This document shows positions 1 through 10,849 of a DNA stretch of 64,000 nt, in pieces; positions within the stretch are counted from its first letter, which is position 1; every line of letters begins with the position of its first letter. Below the pieces are notes generated by a model. That model saw nothing but the letters and a program-made list of their open reading frames with translations, had not been told where the DNA came from and ran no database searches. Source of the DNA: Trema orientale. Taxonomy: Eukaryota > Streptophyta > Magnoliopsida > Rosales > Cannabaceae. The position numbers and the translations under genes were made by a program. The DNA lies in the NCBI GenBank assembly GCA_002914845.1, contig JXTC01000040.1, forward strand, positions 704,433 through 768,432, read 5' to 3'.

Positions 1-3000
1 CATGAAACACGTTAGGCACTAAACCTTTGGTGAGCGGATCCGCCAACATAGAGTTAGTTCCAATATGTTCTATAGACACTAGGTGACTCTGAACTCTTTC
101 CTTAACAACTAGAAACTTAATGCCTATGTGTTTAGACTTTGACAAGCTTATGTTGTTATTGGAATATAGAACAGCGGCTCTATTATCACAATAAATCTTC
201 AATGGCTTCTCAATGCCATCGATAATTCACAGCCCGGTGATAAAATTCTGCAGCCATATCCCTTGATTCGATGCCTCATGACAAGCTATAAACTCTGCCT
301 CCAATGTGGATGAAGCTGTGAGCGTCTGCTTAACACTCTTCCATGATACAGCTCCTCCGACAAGCAAGTAAATATAGCCTGAAGTAGATCTCTTACTATC
401 TAGGCATCTAGCATAATCGGAGTCAGAATACCCTACGATCTCCAAACGATCAGATCTCCGATAAGTAAGCATGCAATCTTTTATTTTCTGTAAATAATGT
501 AAAACCCCTTTTGCTGTTGTCCAGTGATCCATACTAGGGTTGCTTAAATATCTGCCTAACACTCCAACTATGTACGCTATATCCGGACGCGTACATATCT
601 GAGCATACATCAGACTCCCTACTGTAGATGCATAAGGGATCTTCTGCATTTCTTTAGCTTCAAACTCATTCTTGGGACATTGAATGAGACTGAATTTATC
701 ACCCTTAGCAATGAGTGTATCTCCTGGGGCACATTTGCTCATGCCAAACCTATCAAGCACCTTTTCGATATAGCTCTTTTGTGATAATCCAAGAATGCCT
801 TGGAAGCGATCTCGGTATATTTTAATCCCTAATACAAAAGAGGCGTCCCCAAGATCTTTCATCTCAAATTTGTTTAATAGAAATCTCTTGGTTTCGTGCA
901 GTAAGCTTATATCGTTGCTTGCCAAAAAGTATGTCATCGACATATAAAACCAGGAAGATACATTTGCTCCCACTGAACTTGTGATAAATACATCCATCGA
1001 CCGAATTTTCCTCAAAACCGAATGAGGAAATAATTTGATGGAACTTATGATACCATTGACGGGATGCTTGTTTGAGACCATAGATGGATTTCTTTAGTTT
1101 ACAGACCATAGACTTTGGATCTCTGGTTACAAAGTTTTCTGGCTGTACCATATAAATCGTTTCCTCAATATCACTATTGAGAAACGCAATCTTTACACCC
1201 ATCTGATGTAGCTCTAAATCAAAATGAGCTACTAGTGCTATAATTATTCTGAAAGAGTCTTTCGAAGAAACTGGAGAGAAAGTCTCTTTATAATCAATAC
1301 ATTCTTTCTGAGTGAAACCCTTGGCAACTAAACGAGCCTTATATCTCTCGATATTACCTTTAGAATCTTTTTTGGTTTTAAAAATCCATTTACAACCAAT
1401 AAGTTTCTTTCCTACTGGTAATTCGACGAGTTCCCAAATATCGTTGTCTTTCATGGATTTCATCTCATCCTTCATGGCATCAATCCACTGTTGGGATTTT
1501 GAACTTTGTTTGGCTTGAGTGAAATTGATTGGATCATTTTCTACTCCTATATCAAACTTATGTTCTAGGAGATAGACAATATAATCATCCGAAATCGCGC
1601 TTCTCCTTTCTCTAGTAGATCTCCTTAGTGGCACTTCCTCTTGAGGTTGTTGAGGTTGCTCTTCAAGAGCAACTTCCTCATGTGGGACAGGGAGTTGTGG
1701 AATATTGTCTTGAATTTCCGGATTTGCATCTTGAACAATATCAGGTAAAGGAGCCTGATCACCTCCAATAGAACCTGTAGGAAGAGAAACGAACTCCTTT
1801 TCAAAGACAATATCCCTAACCTTGTCTCCCCCCTAACCTCAACATCATCAAGGAATCTCGCATTATCCGTCTCGAAAAAGGATCTATTAGAGAGATCATA
1901 AAATTTGAAACCTCTAGATCTTTCAGCATAGCCAACAAAATAGCAGCTTATTGTTCTTGAGTCCAGTTTCTTTTTATGTGGCCTGTATGGCCTTACCTCA
2001 GCTGGACAACCCCAAATATGCAAGTGCATAATGCTAGGCTTCTTACCTGTCCATAATTCATATGGAGTTTTAGCTACTGATTTGCTGGGTACTCTGTTGA
2101 GTATATAAACTGCAGTCTTAAGTGCTTCTCCCCAGAGTGATTCAGGTAAGGAGGAATGACTAATCATACTCCTCACCATGTCCTTAAGTGTTCGGTTTCG
2201 TCGCTCAGCAACACCATTCATGCTAGGTTTCCCCGGCATTGTGTATTGTGGGACGATTCCACATTCCTCTAGATACTGGGCAAAGGGTCTTGGACGTTGT
2301 TCACCGGATCCATCATACCTACCGTAGTATTCACCACCACGATCAGATTTGACGGCTTTAATTTTCTTGTCGAGTTGATTTTCAACTTCGGGTTTGAAAG
2401 CTTTAAATACGTCCAGGGATTGAGACTTCTCATGAATTAAATATAGGTACCCATAGCGAGAGTAATCGTCTATGAACGTGATGAAATACCATTGGCCATT
2501 CCATGAAGTCGTAGGGAATGGACCGCAGATATCAGTATGTATCAATTCTAAGACACCAGAACTCCTATTAGCACCTAATTTACGTATATTTGTCTGTTTG
2601 CCTTTAATGCACTCAACACAAACTGTGAAGTCTGTGAGGTCAAGTGGGTCAAGAATTCCATCTGACACAAGACGCTGTAATCTTTGTTTAGAGATGTGTC
2701 CTAATCGCTTATGCCATAACATAGAAGAATTCTCAGTGGTTTTGCGTTTTGTACCATGTTTCTCGACATGCAAAGTTTCATTAATTGAGGTAATAGTGTC
2801 GACTTTATATAGGTTATCAATCAAAGTACCAGTCGTAAGAATATTAGAATTCTGAAAAAGACTAAATTTATTATTTCCAAATGAACAAGAATAACCTGAT
2901 TTATCCAAAACTGAAATGGAAATTAAATTCCGTCTAAATTACGGTACAATAAATGTCTCATCCAAATCCAAAAATAAACCGGAACCTAATTGCAACCTAA

Positions 3001-3199
3001 ATAGACCTATTGCCTCCACTGTAGCTGTATCGTCGTTGCCCACATAGATGTATCTTTCAGCATCACTTGGCAGACGGCTCCTCAGACAACCCTGCATAGA
3101 CATACTTATATGAGTAGTGGCACCGGTATTCACCCACCAAGTATGATTGAGTACAAAAGTAAAATTAACCTCAGAACAGACAAAATTGAGAAGCTTACC
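1..3199 (-). pseudogene. pol: Copia pol pseudogene: protease, integrase, RT, RNase H
   Basis: In minus-strand order: protease with WWVNTGATTHIS, where the catalytic Asp of the usual DTGAT is Asn (codon 3130-3128); a TAA at 2941-2939; integrase with H-x-H/CxxC finger ([12 protein letters not shown]), [18 protein letters not shown] and [10 protein letters not shown]; a frameshift in a G-rich run near 1830; reverse transcriptase with LKQASRQWYHKF and YVDDI; a second frameshift near 930, just after YVDD; RNase H with GYSDSDYA and TLEAEFIA; and a TGA at 229-227, beyond which the same frame reads on to the window edge (CDNRAAVLYSNNN, LADPLTKGL). Clearly dead but only moderately diverged. Confidence 0.93.
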
Positions 3200-4000
3200 C
3201 TTCTTTATACGCCAAGTGGCGTATTTGGGACATTCCTTCTTCACATGTCCTGCCTTCTTGCAGAAGAAACAAGCCGAATCATCATCTTGTTTCTTCTGCA
3301 CTTTAGTATGTGAAGTCCCAGATATAGCTCCTTTATCCTTAGTCTTTTTCCTTTTCTTATCTTAAGAGGTTGTTGCTATGTGAGCACTCTCAGTCTTATC
3401 TCGTTTCAATCTAATCTTCTTCTTGCACACACTGAGATATGAGCTCATTAAGAGTCCATTTTTCTTTCTGGGCGTTGTAACTCACATTAAATTAACTGAA
3501 TTATGGTGGAAGAGATAGTAGTACTAATTGCACGAGTAAATCATCCGACAGCTCTAACTTAAGTACCTTTAGTTTTAAAGCCAGATTGGATATCTCCATG
3601 ATGTACTCCCTGATATTTCCTTTACCTTTATAACGCATAGCAAGCAAATTGCTCAGCATGGTGCTAGTTTCCGCTTTTTCATTCTTTTGGAAACGTTCTA
3701 CAATTGCGTCAAGGAATGCCTTAGCATTATCAACCTCTGGCACAGCGCCCCTAATGGTCTCAGGTATGGAATGTTTCGTGATCATAAGACTCATGCGACT
3801 AGAACGTTTCCACTGCTCAAAGTTCTTAATATCTGTATCAGAACTTTCATCCGTAGGAGCAGCAGGTTGTTCTTTCCTGAGTGCAAGGTCTAGATCCATG
3901 CAACCGAACACAATCATAACGTGCTCTTTTCACTTCTTGAAGTTTGTGCTATTAAGCACAGGGATTGAATTCAAATTAGCAGATATGCTTGAAGCAGAAA
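3200..4000 (-). pseudogene. gag: Copia gag (nucleocapsid) pseudogene
   Basis: The minus-strand frame runs from near 4000 through a GCMDLDLAL motif and the typical gag block with ERFQKNEKAETSTMLSNLL, then to a CCHC zinc knuckle (CFFCKKAGHVKKEC) at about 3270-3230. A TGA at 3932-3930 sits where family members have Trp, consistent with TGG to TGA. Further stops or shifts fall at 3300-3500 between the gag core and the knuckle. Gag would package element RNA; this copy cannot make an intact product. The upstream start is uncertain. Confidence 0.85.
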
Positions 4001-4005
4001 CTGAA

Positions 4006-5142
4006 CAGAGAATAAAAGCAAAAATAATAACTCACATTAATAACATGTCATAAATTAAGCATACAAAATAAGATGTACTAGCATGACACAAACATATAAG
4101 GTGGCTTCCATCACAAGATACCCAGAACAACATCAATAAGCCTTCCTTTGGGCCGACTTATCAACTTGTAAGTGGTACTCTTCAGTGCAGTAATCAAATA
4201 TTGACAGTAAATCCTATCAGACAGCAAATCTTCCTTTGGGCCGATTTACTGTCCACGTGGAAATTTAGTAACCATCACATATCTATTACCGCATGTGTAT
4301 TCATTATTCGGCCAAATAATCACCTTCCTTTGGGCCAGTAATTATTCGCATGAACAATTAACACAATCATTTAAATATTTCAAAATAAATAAATTTACGC
4401 GATAGAGGTTATATTGGCAATATATTGTTTCAACTCATCTATTTCAAAATATTTAAACAAATAGTGCAAAGAAAATAATAACCAAAGTGCTCAGAATATT
4501 AAACTGAAAATTTCAATGCACAAATCTTTATGGATGACCGACTGAGTTTTTAAGCACTTTTATCAACTCTTAAAACCAAATAGAGTTTTCAACGGATAAA
4601 GTGTGGGTCGTACTGAAGGTGGGTGGAGAAAACAAAACTTGATTGGTTAAGTTTCAGGTTGGAACTCTTTGAATTGAGTCGTTTTCGACTCAATTCTACC
4701 CAAAACTAAGACCGTATGCTTTAAATAGGTCAAAAACGACCTAAAAAATTTTCTGAACCCGATTGGTGGTGCTGCGGCGCCACTTCAGCTGTAAGGGTGG
4801 CGCTGCGGCGCCGGTGAAATAGCGCCGCGGCGCCACCCTCTCAAGTGTGGCGCTGCAGCGCCAGCTGTCTTGGGCGCTGCGGCGCCACCAATTGCGGCCT
4901 TAGTGTAAATTACTCGATTTTAAAATTGGGTAACTCAAACCCGATGCGATTTTTCGCCCTGATCTGCAAACTTTATAACCCAAAACTCAGAATTCAATTC
5001 TCAAATACTCAATATCTCAACAAAATCATGAAAAATTCATCAATCATATATGTTATATCTAAACCCTAGAAAGCCATATAGGTAAAGATATCACAAAATA
5101 GATACATGTATGATTATCCTAAGCAATTTAACATGATTTCTA
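4006..5142 (-). other. Copia untranslated leader with repeated hairpins and GC-rich palindromes
   Basis: Non-coding leader between the primer binding site and gag. Three copies of the block CTTCCTTTGGGCC (plus strand, near 4142, 4230 and 4323) are each flanked by inverted repeats: AATAAG/CTTAT, ACAGTAAATC/GATTTACTGT and AATAAT/ATTATT. At 4770-4890 a cluster of near-palindromic GGCGCTGCGGCGCC-type words stands out in AT-rich sequence. The 74-residue ORF starting at 4845 runs through these repeats and is not credible as a gene. Confidence 0.75.
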
Positions 5143-5155
5143 GCTCCTGATACCA
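5143..5155 (-). other. Retrotransposon primer binding site (tRNA-iMet type)
   Basis: The minus strand reads TGGTATCAGGAGC, which resembles the complement of the initiator tRNA-Met 3' end (TGGTATCAGAGC) with one extra G. It sits directly inside the LTR, as expected for minus-strand DNA priming in plant copia elements. Confidence 0.85.
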
Positions 5156-5157
5156 CT

Positions 5158-5786
5158 TGTTAGATTTACATAATGGATTGTTAAACCAAATACAATCCTA
5201 GGATCTATCATGCCAAATTGTCAGGAAAAGATTTATTGAGAGAAACCTGTAACTAACCTGAATCCATTGAGTTTGACAGCAAAGGACGAGATCACATAAG
5301 CGGAAGCAATTTAATTAGAACCTGAGGGTAGAAGGTCTTCCACAGCCAGAATACTCTATGTATGCTCAACAAACTCGTAACTAACCTGAATCCATTGAGT
5401 TTGACAGCAAAGGACAAGATCACATAAGCGGAAGCGATTTAATTAGAGCCTGAGGGTAGAAGGTCTTCCACAGCCAGAATACTCTATGTATGCTCAATGG
5501 GTCTCTCTGTTGATGGAGGCAGAGGTGAAGAGCATACGTTTGATTTGGCTTGGGGACCAAAACCCTATAGTTATATCCTTATATACTAGTCACCAATAGA
5601 GACCTCATCAATTCTTATTGGACTAGGATTAAGTAACCACACATTACAGAGTCCACACTTAATAGGTAACTTCATGAGCCCTTAATTAGATCACTTAATG
5701 ACCCCACTTAATTAGACAACCCTAATATTATATAACTGTTATAAAAACTATGGCCCACCAATTGGTTTACACGAGTAAACCTAACA
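5158..5786 (-). repeat. 5' LTR of the copia element
   Basis: The plus strand starts TGTTAG and ends CTAACA, a perfect 6-bp terminal inverted repeat with canonical TG/CA ends. The start lies two bases from the primer binding site. Length is 629 bp. A TATA-like TATATAAGG is on the minus strand at 5585-5577. A direct tandem duplication of 128 bp (5243-5370 and 5371-5498, differing at only a few positions) lies inside, so the ancestral LTR was probably about 500 bp. Confidence 0.9.
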
Positions 5787-8700
5787 ATATTATGACCGAT
5801 ACAATGACTTTAATTTAAGGAGATTTTGCACTAATGACTAATTTGGTCGATTCAATTTTACACATATAAATGTAAATATGTTTAGAGTTAATCAAAATGA
5901 CATTTAAAAAATTAAAATATTAATAAATGTGTCAGTATTAGTATCGTGTTGACACGATATATCTAATTAATTTTCGGATTAAACATATTGATCCGAAAAT
6001 TTATGTACTTATTATACATGTTACATGTATCAATCTAAAATTAATACGAACATTAAATTGGTCGGCCAAATTCATATTTATTTGTGTTATTTTCGAGTTT
6101 GTATCACTTTCGAGTTTTATAATCACGTAGAAAATTGACAATCCTAAATTTATGTGTGTGTTTTTGTTTTTTTTTCTCTCTAATAAATTAAAATAAAATC
6201 ATATATTAAGGGTTAATAGGGTTGGAAGTTGGAACGTGTTGCAATTTGTAATAATATTGTTACATATTTACGAACACCACCTGAAATCAATGGACCAACC
6301 ATTAGTGTTGATATTTTTTTTTCTTTATTTATAAACCCTTTTATGAATTATAAATGTTTCTTAATGTCCTTTCCAGAAAAAAAGAAAAAAAGGTTTCTTA
6401 ATGTCGAAGCCATCACATTATTATCGTTGAATTTTAGGATGATTCATCATGACAAATAAAAAAAAGGTTATTTTACTTTTATAATGACTCCTAATCTCTT
6501 ATAAATCAATGAATGGTTAATAAAAATAAAAATAAAATGGTTAATCAATGATGTTTGATTTGCCCATTATTTTATTTGGTAAATTGTAAAAAAAATACAC
6601 TTTTAAATTTTGGTGTCCTGCAATTTAATCCATGAGGTTCTCATATTAAGAATTTGCAAAAATTAGTACTTTATATTGATTTTTGAGCAATTTTAATAAC
6701 AAAAAGACAATAATATCATCTATCAAAACTATATTAGACCTCATTATTTTTCTTAATTTGAGGGTGTTATTATTTTTTACTTGTTACAGTTATTATATTA
6801 GACCTCATTATTTTCCTTAATTTGTATTTTTTACTTGTTATAGTTATTCAAAAAGCCAACTCAGTACATCAATTTTCCAAAATTGTTAATCTCAAATTTG
6901 ATGATTAAAATTGTAGAATATCTGAACTTCAATTTTTTTTTTCTAGTTTATCTTTTTTTATTGTTGTGAAAATACTACCAAGCATAATTGCTAATAATTA
7001 ATTACGTTTTTTCCGCACATTTTTTCAATGTAGTGACTTCGATCAAACTGTAATGTTTATAAAAGACGGCAACTTCCACAAAATTGAAAAACTGGGGCCA
7101 TATCACCATTTTATTAAGGATTATAGTAACGAGAGGTCCTAAAAACTTGAACTTTCTTCTCTTATAGATAATTCTTGTTTTTTTAAAGGAATTCCAGAAT
7201 TCTATTTTGTATTACCAATGTACCTGAACTATTTATATCCATTCAAATACTTTCTATTTTTTTTTTTCAAATTGGAGGGTAAAGTTGGAATTTCACCAAT
7301 AAGAACATTAAAAAAAAATTATTTATAGAAGAGGAAAAACTCTCTCTCCATGCAGCACAAAAAAAAAAGTGGCCTTGCTACATAAACCGGAAAAAAAAAA
7401 GAGCTTTAATCCTCTCATTCTTGTGGTCGAGCCTGCCAATGGTCGAAAAGTCTTTCATCATCTCTCCTTCTTTGTTCATCTTTCCATTTTTGTAATTTCA
7501 TTTGATATTTGATGGTAATTTCATGGTGGATCATCTCCAACTATGTTCAAAATAATCGTTAGACTGTAGAAGCCGTCTATATCAGATCAAACCACGTTAA
7601 TCTACGTGATTTTCTATCTTATGCATTTGAATATAGTTTCAAATATTGGCAAACCATGAGTTTCAATTTGGTGTGCAGTATGATAGATTGGTAGATTGGT
7701 TATTCAGTTTTAACTCAACCAGCCGCGAGTTGTACATATTAGACATTTTTATTATCTTTTCATCTCAGCCTACTTAACATTCATTTCATGAGAAAAGCTC
7801 AATAATAGCTTTGTTCATTATTTTCACTTAAGAGTTAATTATTTAAGATTGTCACTTGTAATTTTTGTTTGGATTTAGGATTTTAAACTTTGAGTTAGTG
7901 TATTATTTTTGTAACTCATATTTATTTAATTTGGTGGGAAAAGATGCAATTCCAACGTAGAAAACTAGGGAAAATTTCATTGGGCTCAATATCACGAGCC
8001 GAATATAAAAACTAGCATGACCCAAAACCGCAAAAATCGCTCGAATTGTACTGTAAGATGTAGGTGCAATTTGGCTAATTTAGGTTGACCAATTCAGATC
8101 ATGTAGTATGTGTAGATCATTAAATCAAACATGCGATTTGGACTACTCTATAGGTATTCAAACCGGCCAAATTATACCGTGAATACTCATATCATCTTCC
8201 CTGAATTTAATTGACTTTTTTTTCTTTCTTAATGATGTAAATTTACAATGTAAGAACCAGAAAAAAAAAAAACCCTTAAATGTGATGGAAGAAAAAGAAA
8301 GAGAAATATTTTGCAAGATGTGGTCATTGAATGCAAGTAAATATTCTCCGTTTTTCATATACGAATCTAAAATTTGGCGGTGGATTAATGTTTTAGTTAT
8401 TATATGCATTTATGTTCAATTTTTAGGGGATTTTCTTTTTTTTTTAGTTTTCTCAAGGTTGTGGTTCCAGTTTCCAAAGTACAGATGTCCGTGGGGTAGG
8501 ATGTAATGGTCTGGCTTTTGTTTTTGTACTAATAATATCAGCTTTATGTTTTTTCTTATATTTATGACAAGATTCACCTTTTTTATTTTTTATTTTTGTC
8601 AAAAAGTGCATATGAGGAATTGGACCCTAAAGTTGTTTGCATCAACAACGAGAAAGAAAAAAGTTGCCTGCTACATAATCAACAAAGCAGAAAAACAAAG

Positions 8701-8865
8701 AACGAAAAAATGCAACAAAGTTTGAATAAAATTATGGCTAAAAGTAATTTTGAAAAGTAATAAAGAATTGATTCAATTGTTTGATTATAATTTTCAATTA
8801 ACTATTGAATAAAATGGTGTGATTTTTTTGGATAAAAATACTCCAAATGATTAAATTAATATATA
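5787..8865. other. AT-rich intergenic DNA, no gene seen
   Basis: No ORF with recognisable content. Two neighbouring stem-loops occur near 5945-6000: TATCGTGT/ACACGATA around TG, and an 11-bp arm AATTTTCGGAT pairing with ATCCGAAAATT. A partial direct duplication lies at about 6725-6850, with ATTAGACCTCATTATTTT repeated about 70 bp apart. Many poly-A and poly-T runs. Short ORFs at 6229-6459 and 8158-8506 are low-complexity. Confidence 0.6.
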
Positions 8866-8870
8866 ATTAA

Positions 8871-9220
8871 GTATAGATAAAGGGAAGAGAAAATGGAGAA
8901 TTGAAAGAAGAGAAAGAAACTAGATAAAGGAGAGAAAAAGTGAAAACAATGGGGAAGAATAGGTGTAAAGAAAGGATAGAGAGAAAACAAAAATAGAAGA
9001 AAGAGGGGAAAAAAATAGAGAGATAGTGTAGAGAGATAACCATTATAAATATAATGGAGGAGAAAGACAATGATAGAGAAAATGGTGAAATTATGAGGAG
9101 AAAAAATGTGTAAGGAGAATCCGGATGAAATAGAAAGTGCACAAAAAGAATAGAAAGAAAAACAATAGAGCGAAAGTATAGATATAATTGAACAAATAGG
9201 AGGAAAGAAATATATATATA
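8871..9220 (+). repeat. Polypurine-biased tract
   Basis: About 350 bp in which the plus strand is overwhelmingly A and G (repeated AGAGAAA, GGAGAAA, AGATAGA words) with few pyrimidines. The 91-residue minus-strand ORF here (F/S/L-rich) is a by-product of this composition and not a gene. Confidence 0.7.
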
Positions 9221-10238
9221 GATAGCTAGGATATTTTGTGTTTAAAAATACTAAATGTGACGATACTCAAATGATTACTGAAGACCCCTTCTTTGATTTC
9301 TTTTTGAATTTTGTTTGATCTAAAGTTGTTTAATCTCTTTATCCGTCTCTTACAAGAACTAGTACGAATAAATAAACTTTCAATGATATGTATCTCAATT
9401 TTATTTATGCTTGGCGTCGTAACTTTTTTTAAAAAATCTTTTAGGTTAAATTATTTATGTTATATCATTTCTAACATAGCCGTAGTTCTATTTGGAATTC
9501 AACATTAAAATTCATTTTTTAGGCCCCATTTTCTAGTTCGTAAAAAGAATGAGTGAAATAGAAATAGAGTAATAAATACTAGGTGGGAAAGCTAGGATTC
9601 TCTTTTCTGATTCTAATTGATATGTAAACACATGAAAAATATATATATATATTTCATTTCATGCTTTCATTTCCTCTTTATTATTGATTAGTAAATATGC
9701 CCTTAATGTATAAAGGATGTGTGCCTTTCAATTACTTAAACAAATTGACATGTGAAAAAGCACGGGAAATTAACAAAATTTTTTAGTTTGTTGGTCCTTC
9801 ATAAGCCATATATTTTTCCAAAGTATGTTTTAGGAACTACATCCCTTTTGATAGTTTTGTGGTGAATAGATATTTTAACATACAAGTTCATTATAAATAT
9901 AAAAATGTCATCAACACTTATCTCACTAGGCTTCCATATTTAGAAGACAAGACTTGACACATTGTTTAGTGCTAAACATTGCTTTAACACCTTGTTGAGC
10001 ACTAGCCACCTTTCTAGACATCGCATGACATTTACCCATTTGGGTTTCTCAAACAAATAAAGGAAAAGAATGGAATAAGGACAAAGAGTGAGCATGTGTG
10101 TTGAGGGGTTATTGCGGATAAAGAATTAGGTGTTACCTCATATGGTTTACGACGATGTGAGTGAGGAGGCTCGTTCAGTTTGGATCATCATGGTTGGAAA
10201 GTCGATATGAATGGGATAATCTCGGCTTTGCACCATAA
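9221..10238. other. AT-rich intergenic DNA, no gene seen
   Basis: Nothing recognisable as coding or RNA. The stretch runs up to the left target duplication of the solo LTR at 10239. Confidence 0.5.
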
Positions 10239-10243
10239 ATACC

Positions 10244-10844
10244 TGTTGACGGAGGTTTTGTCAACAATGAATATAGGAAATTGCGAGATGTGGCTTGTGT
10301 GTGAAAAAGATTAATGAAGTATAAGCAAATAAGGAGACACGAATTTTATAGTGGTTCAGCCCCAAAAAAGATGAGCCTACATCCACTGTTCTTCACTATT
10401 TTTCTGGAGAATTACAAGAGTTTCTCGGTCTCAGGATGAGAGCTGAGAGTAAAGAAAATTACAGAATGAAAGTATTTCGTGAAGATTGTGTCTCTTAGTT
10501 CCTTTTTTCCGTCCCTTACAATGAGATTAAGCCTCCTTTATATAGATGAGGAAGACTTAAAGTTACTTAATTACATAAACGGGTAAGTGTGTGACTAGAA
10601 TAATACAATTATGGTAAAACACGATCGGGTAACATCCCTTGAACCAAATAAGGAAATTACTCGATCTCCATTAAGAAGCTTGTTTCCTTATTTCTGCCTA
10701 TATTTTAAACTTTCCCTTTTCGTGTTGATCGCATTTTGTCATCCGGAAGTAGTCGCATAATCAAATGAGGACATATGCGACTTTGAGAACAAAGTCACCT
10801 TCTTTTTTCGCTGTTTACTAATATGGATTTAAAATCACATAACA
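10244..10844. mobile_element. Solo LTR (601 bp) with 5-bp target duplication
   Basis: The segment starts TGTTGACG and ends ATAACA, i.e. TG...CA ends with a TGTT/AACA terminal inverted repeat. It is bracketed by identical ATACC pentamers at 10239-10243 and 10845-10849. It holds no internal coding or primer site. These are the marks of an LTR retrotransposon reduced by LTR-LTR recombination. The inner words GTGGTTCAGCCCC and CCTACATCCAC recur in plant LTRs, as far as I recall. Orientation was not determined. Confidence 0.8.
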
Positions 10845-10849
10845 ATACC

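Larger units (their letters stand above)
1..5786 (-). mobile_element. Ty1/copia LTR retrotransposon, degenerate, cut by window edge
   Basis: Read on the minus strand from right to left: a 5' LTR (5158-5786), a primer binding site matching initiator tRNA-Met, an untranslated leader of about 1.1 kb, gag with a CCHC knuckle, then protease, integrase, reverse transcriptase and RNase H. Integrase preceding reverse transcriptase is the Ty1/copia order. The 3' LTR lies outside the window, so the left target duplication cannot be checked; the right flank begins ATATT. Coding is broken by in-frame stops (about 3930, 2939, 227), by frameshifts near 1830 and 930, and by further breaks at 3300-3500, so the copy is not autonomous. 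Copia lineage was not resolved. Confidence 0.96.

Noticed and set aside
1312..3365. Plus-strand ORFs across the copia pol region
   Set aside because: Antisense shadows of the minus-strand integrase, RT and protease frames.
4845..5069. 74-codon plus-strand ORF in the copia leader
   Set aside because: Opposite in sense to the element and made of the GC-palindrome cluster; no domain.
8867..9142. 91-codon minus-strand ORF
   Set aside because: It lies entirely in the polypurine tract and its composition follows from it.
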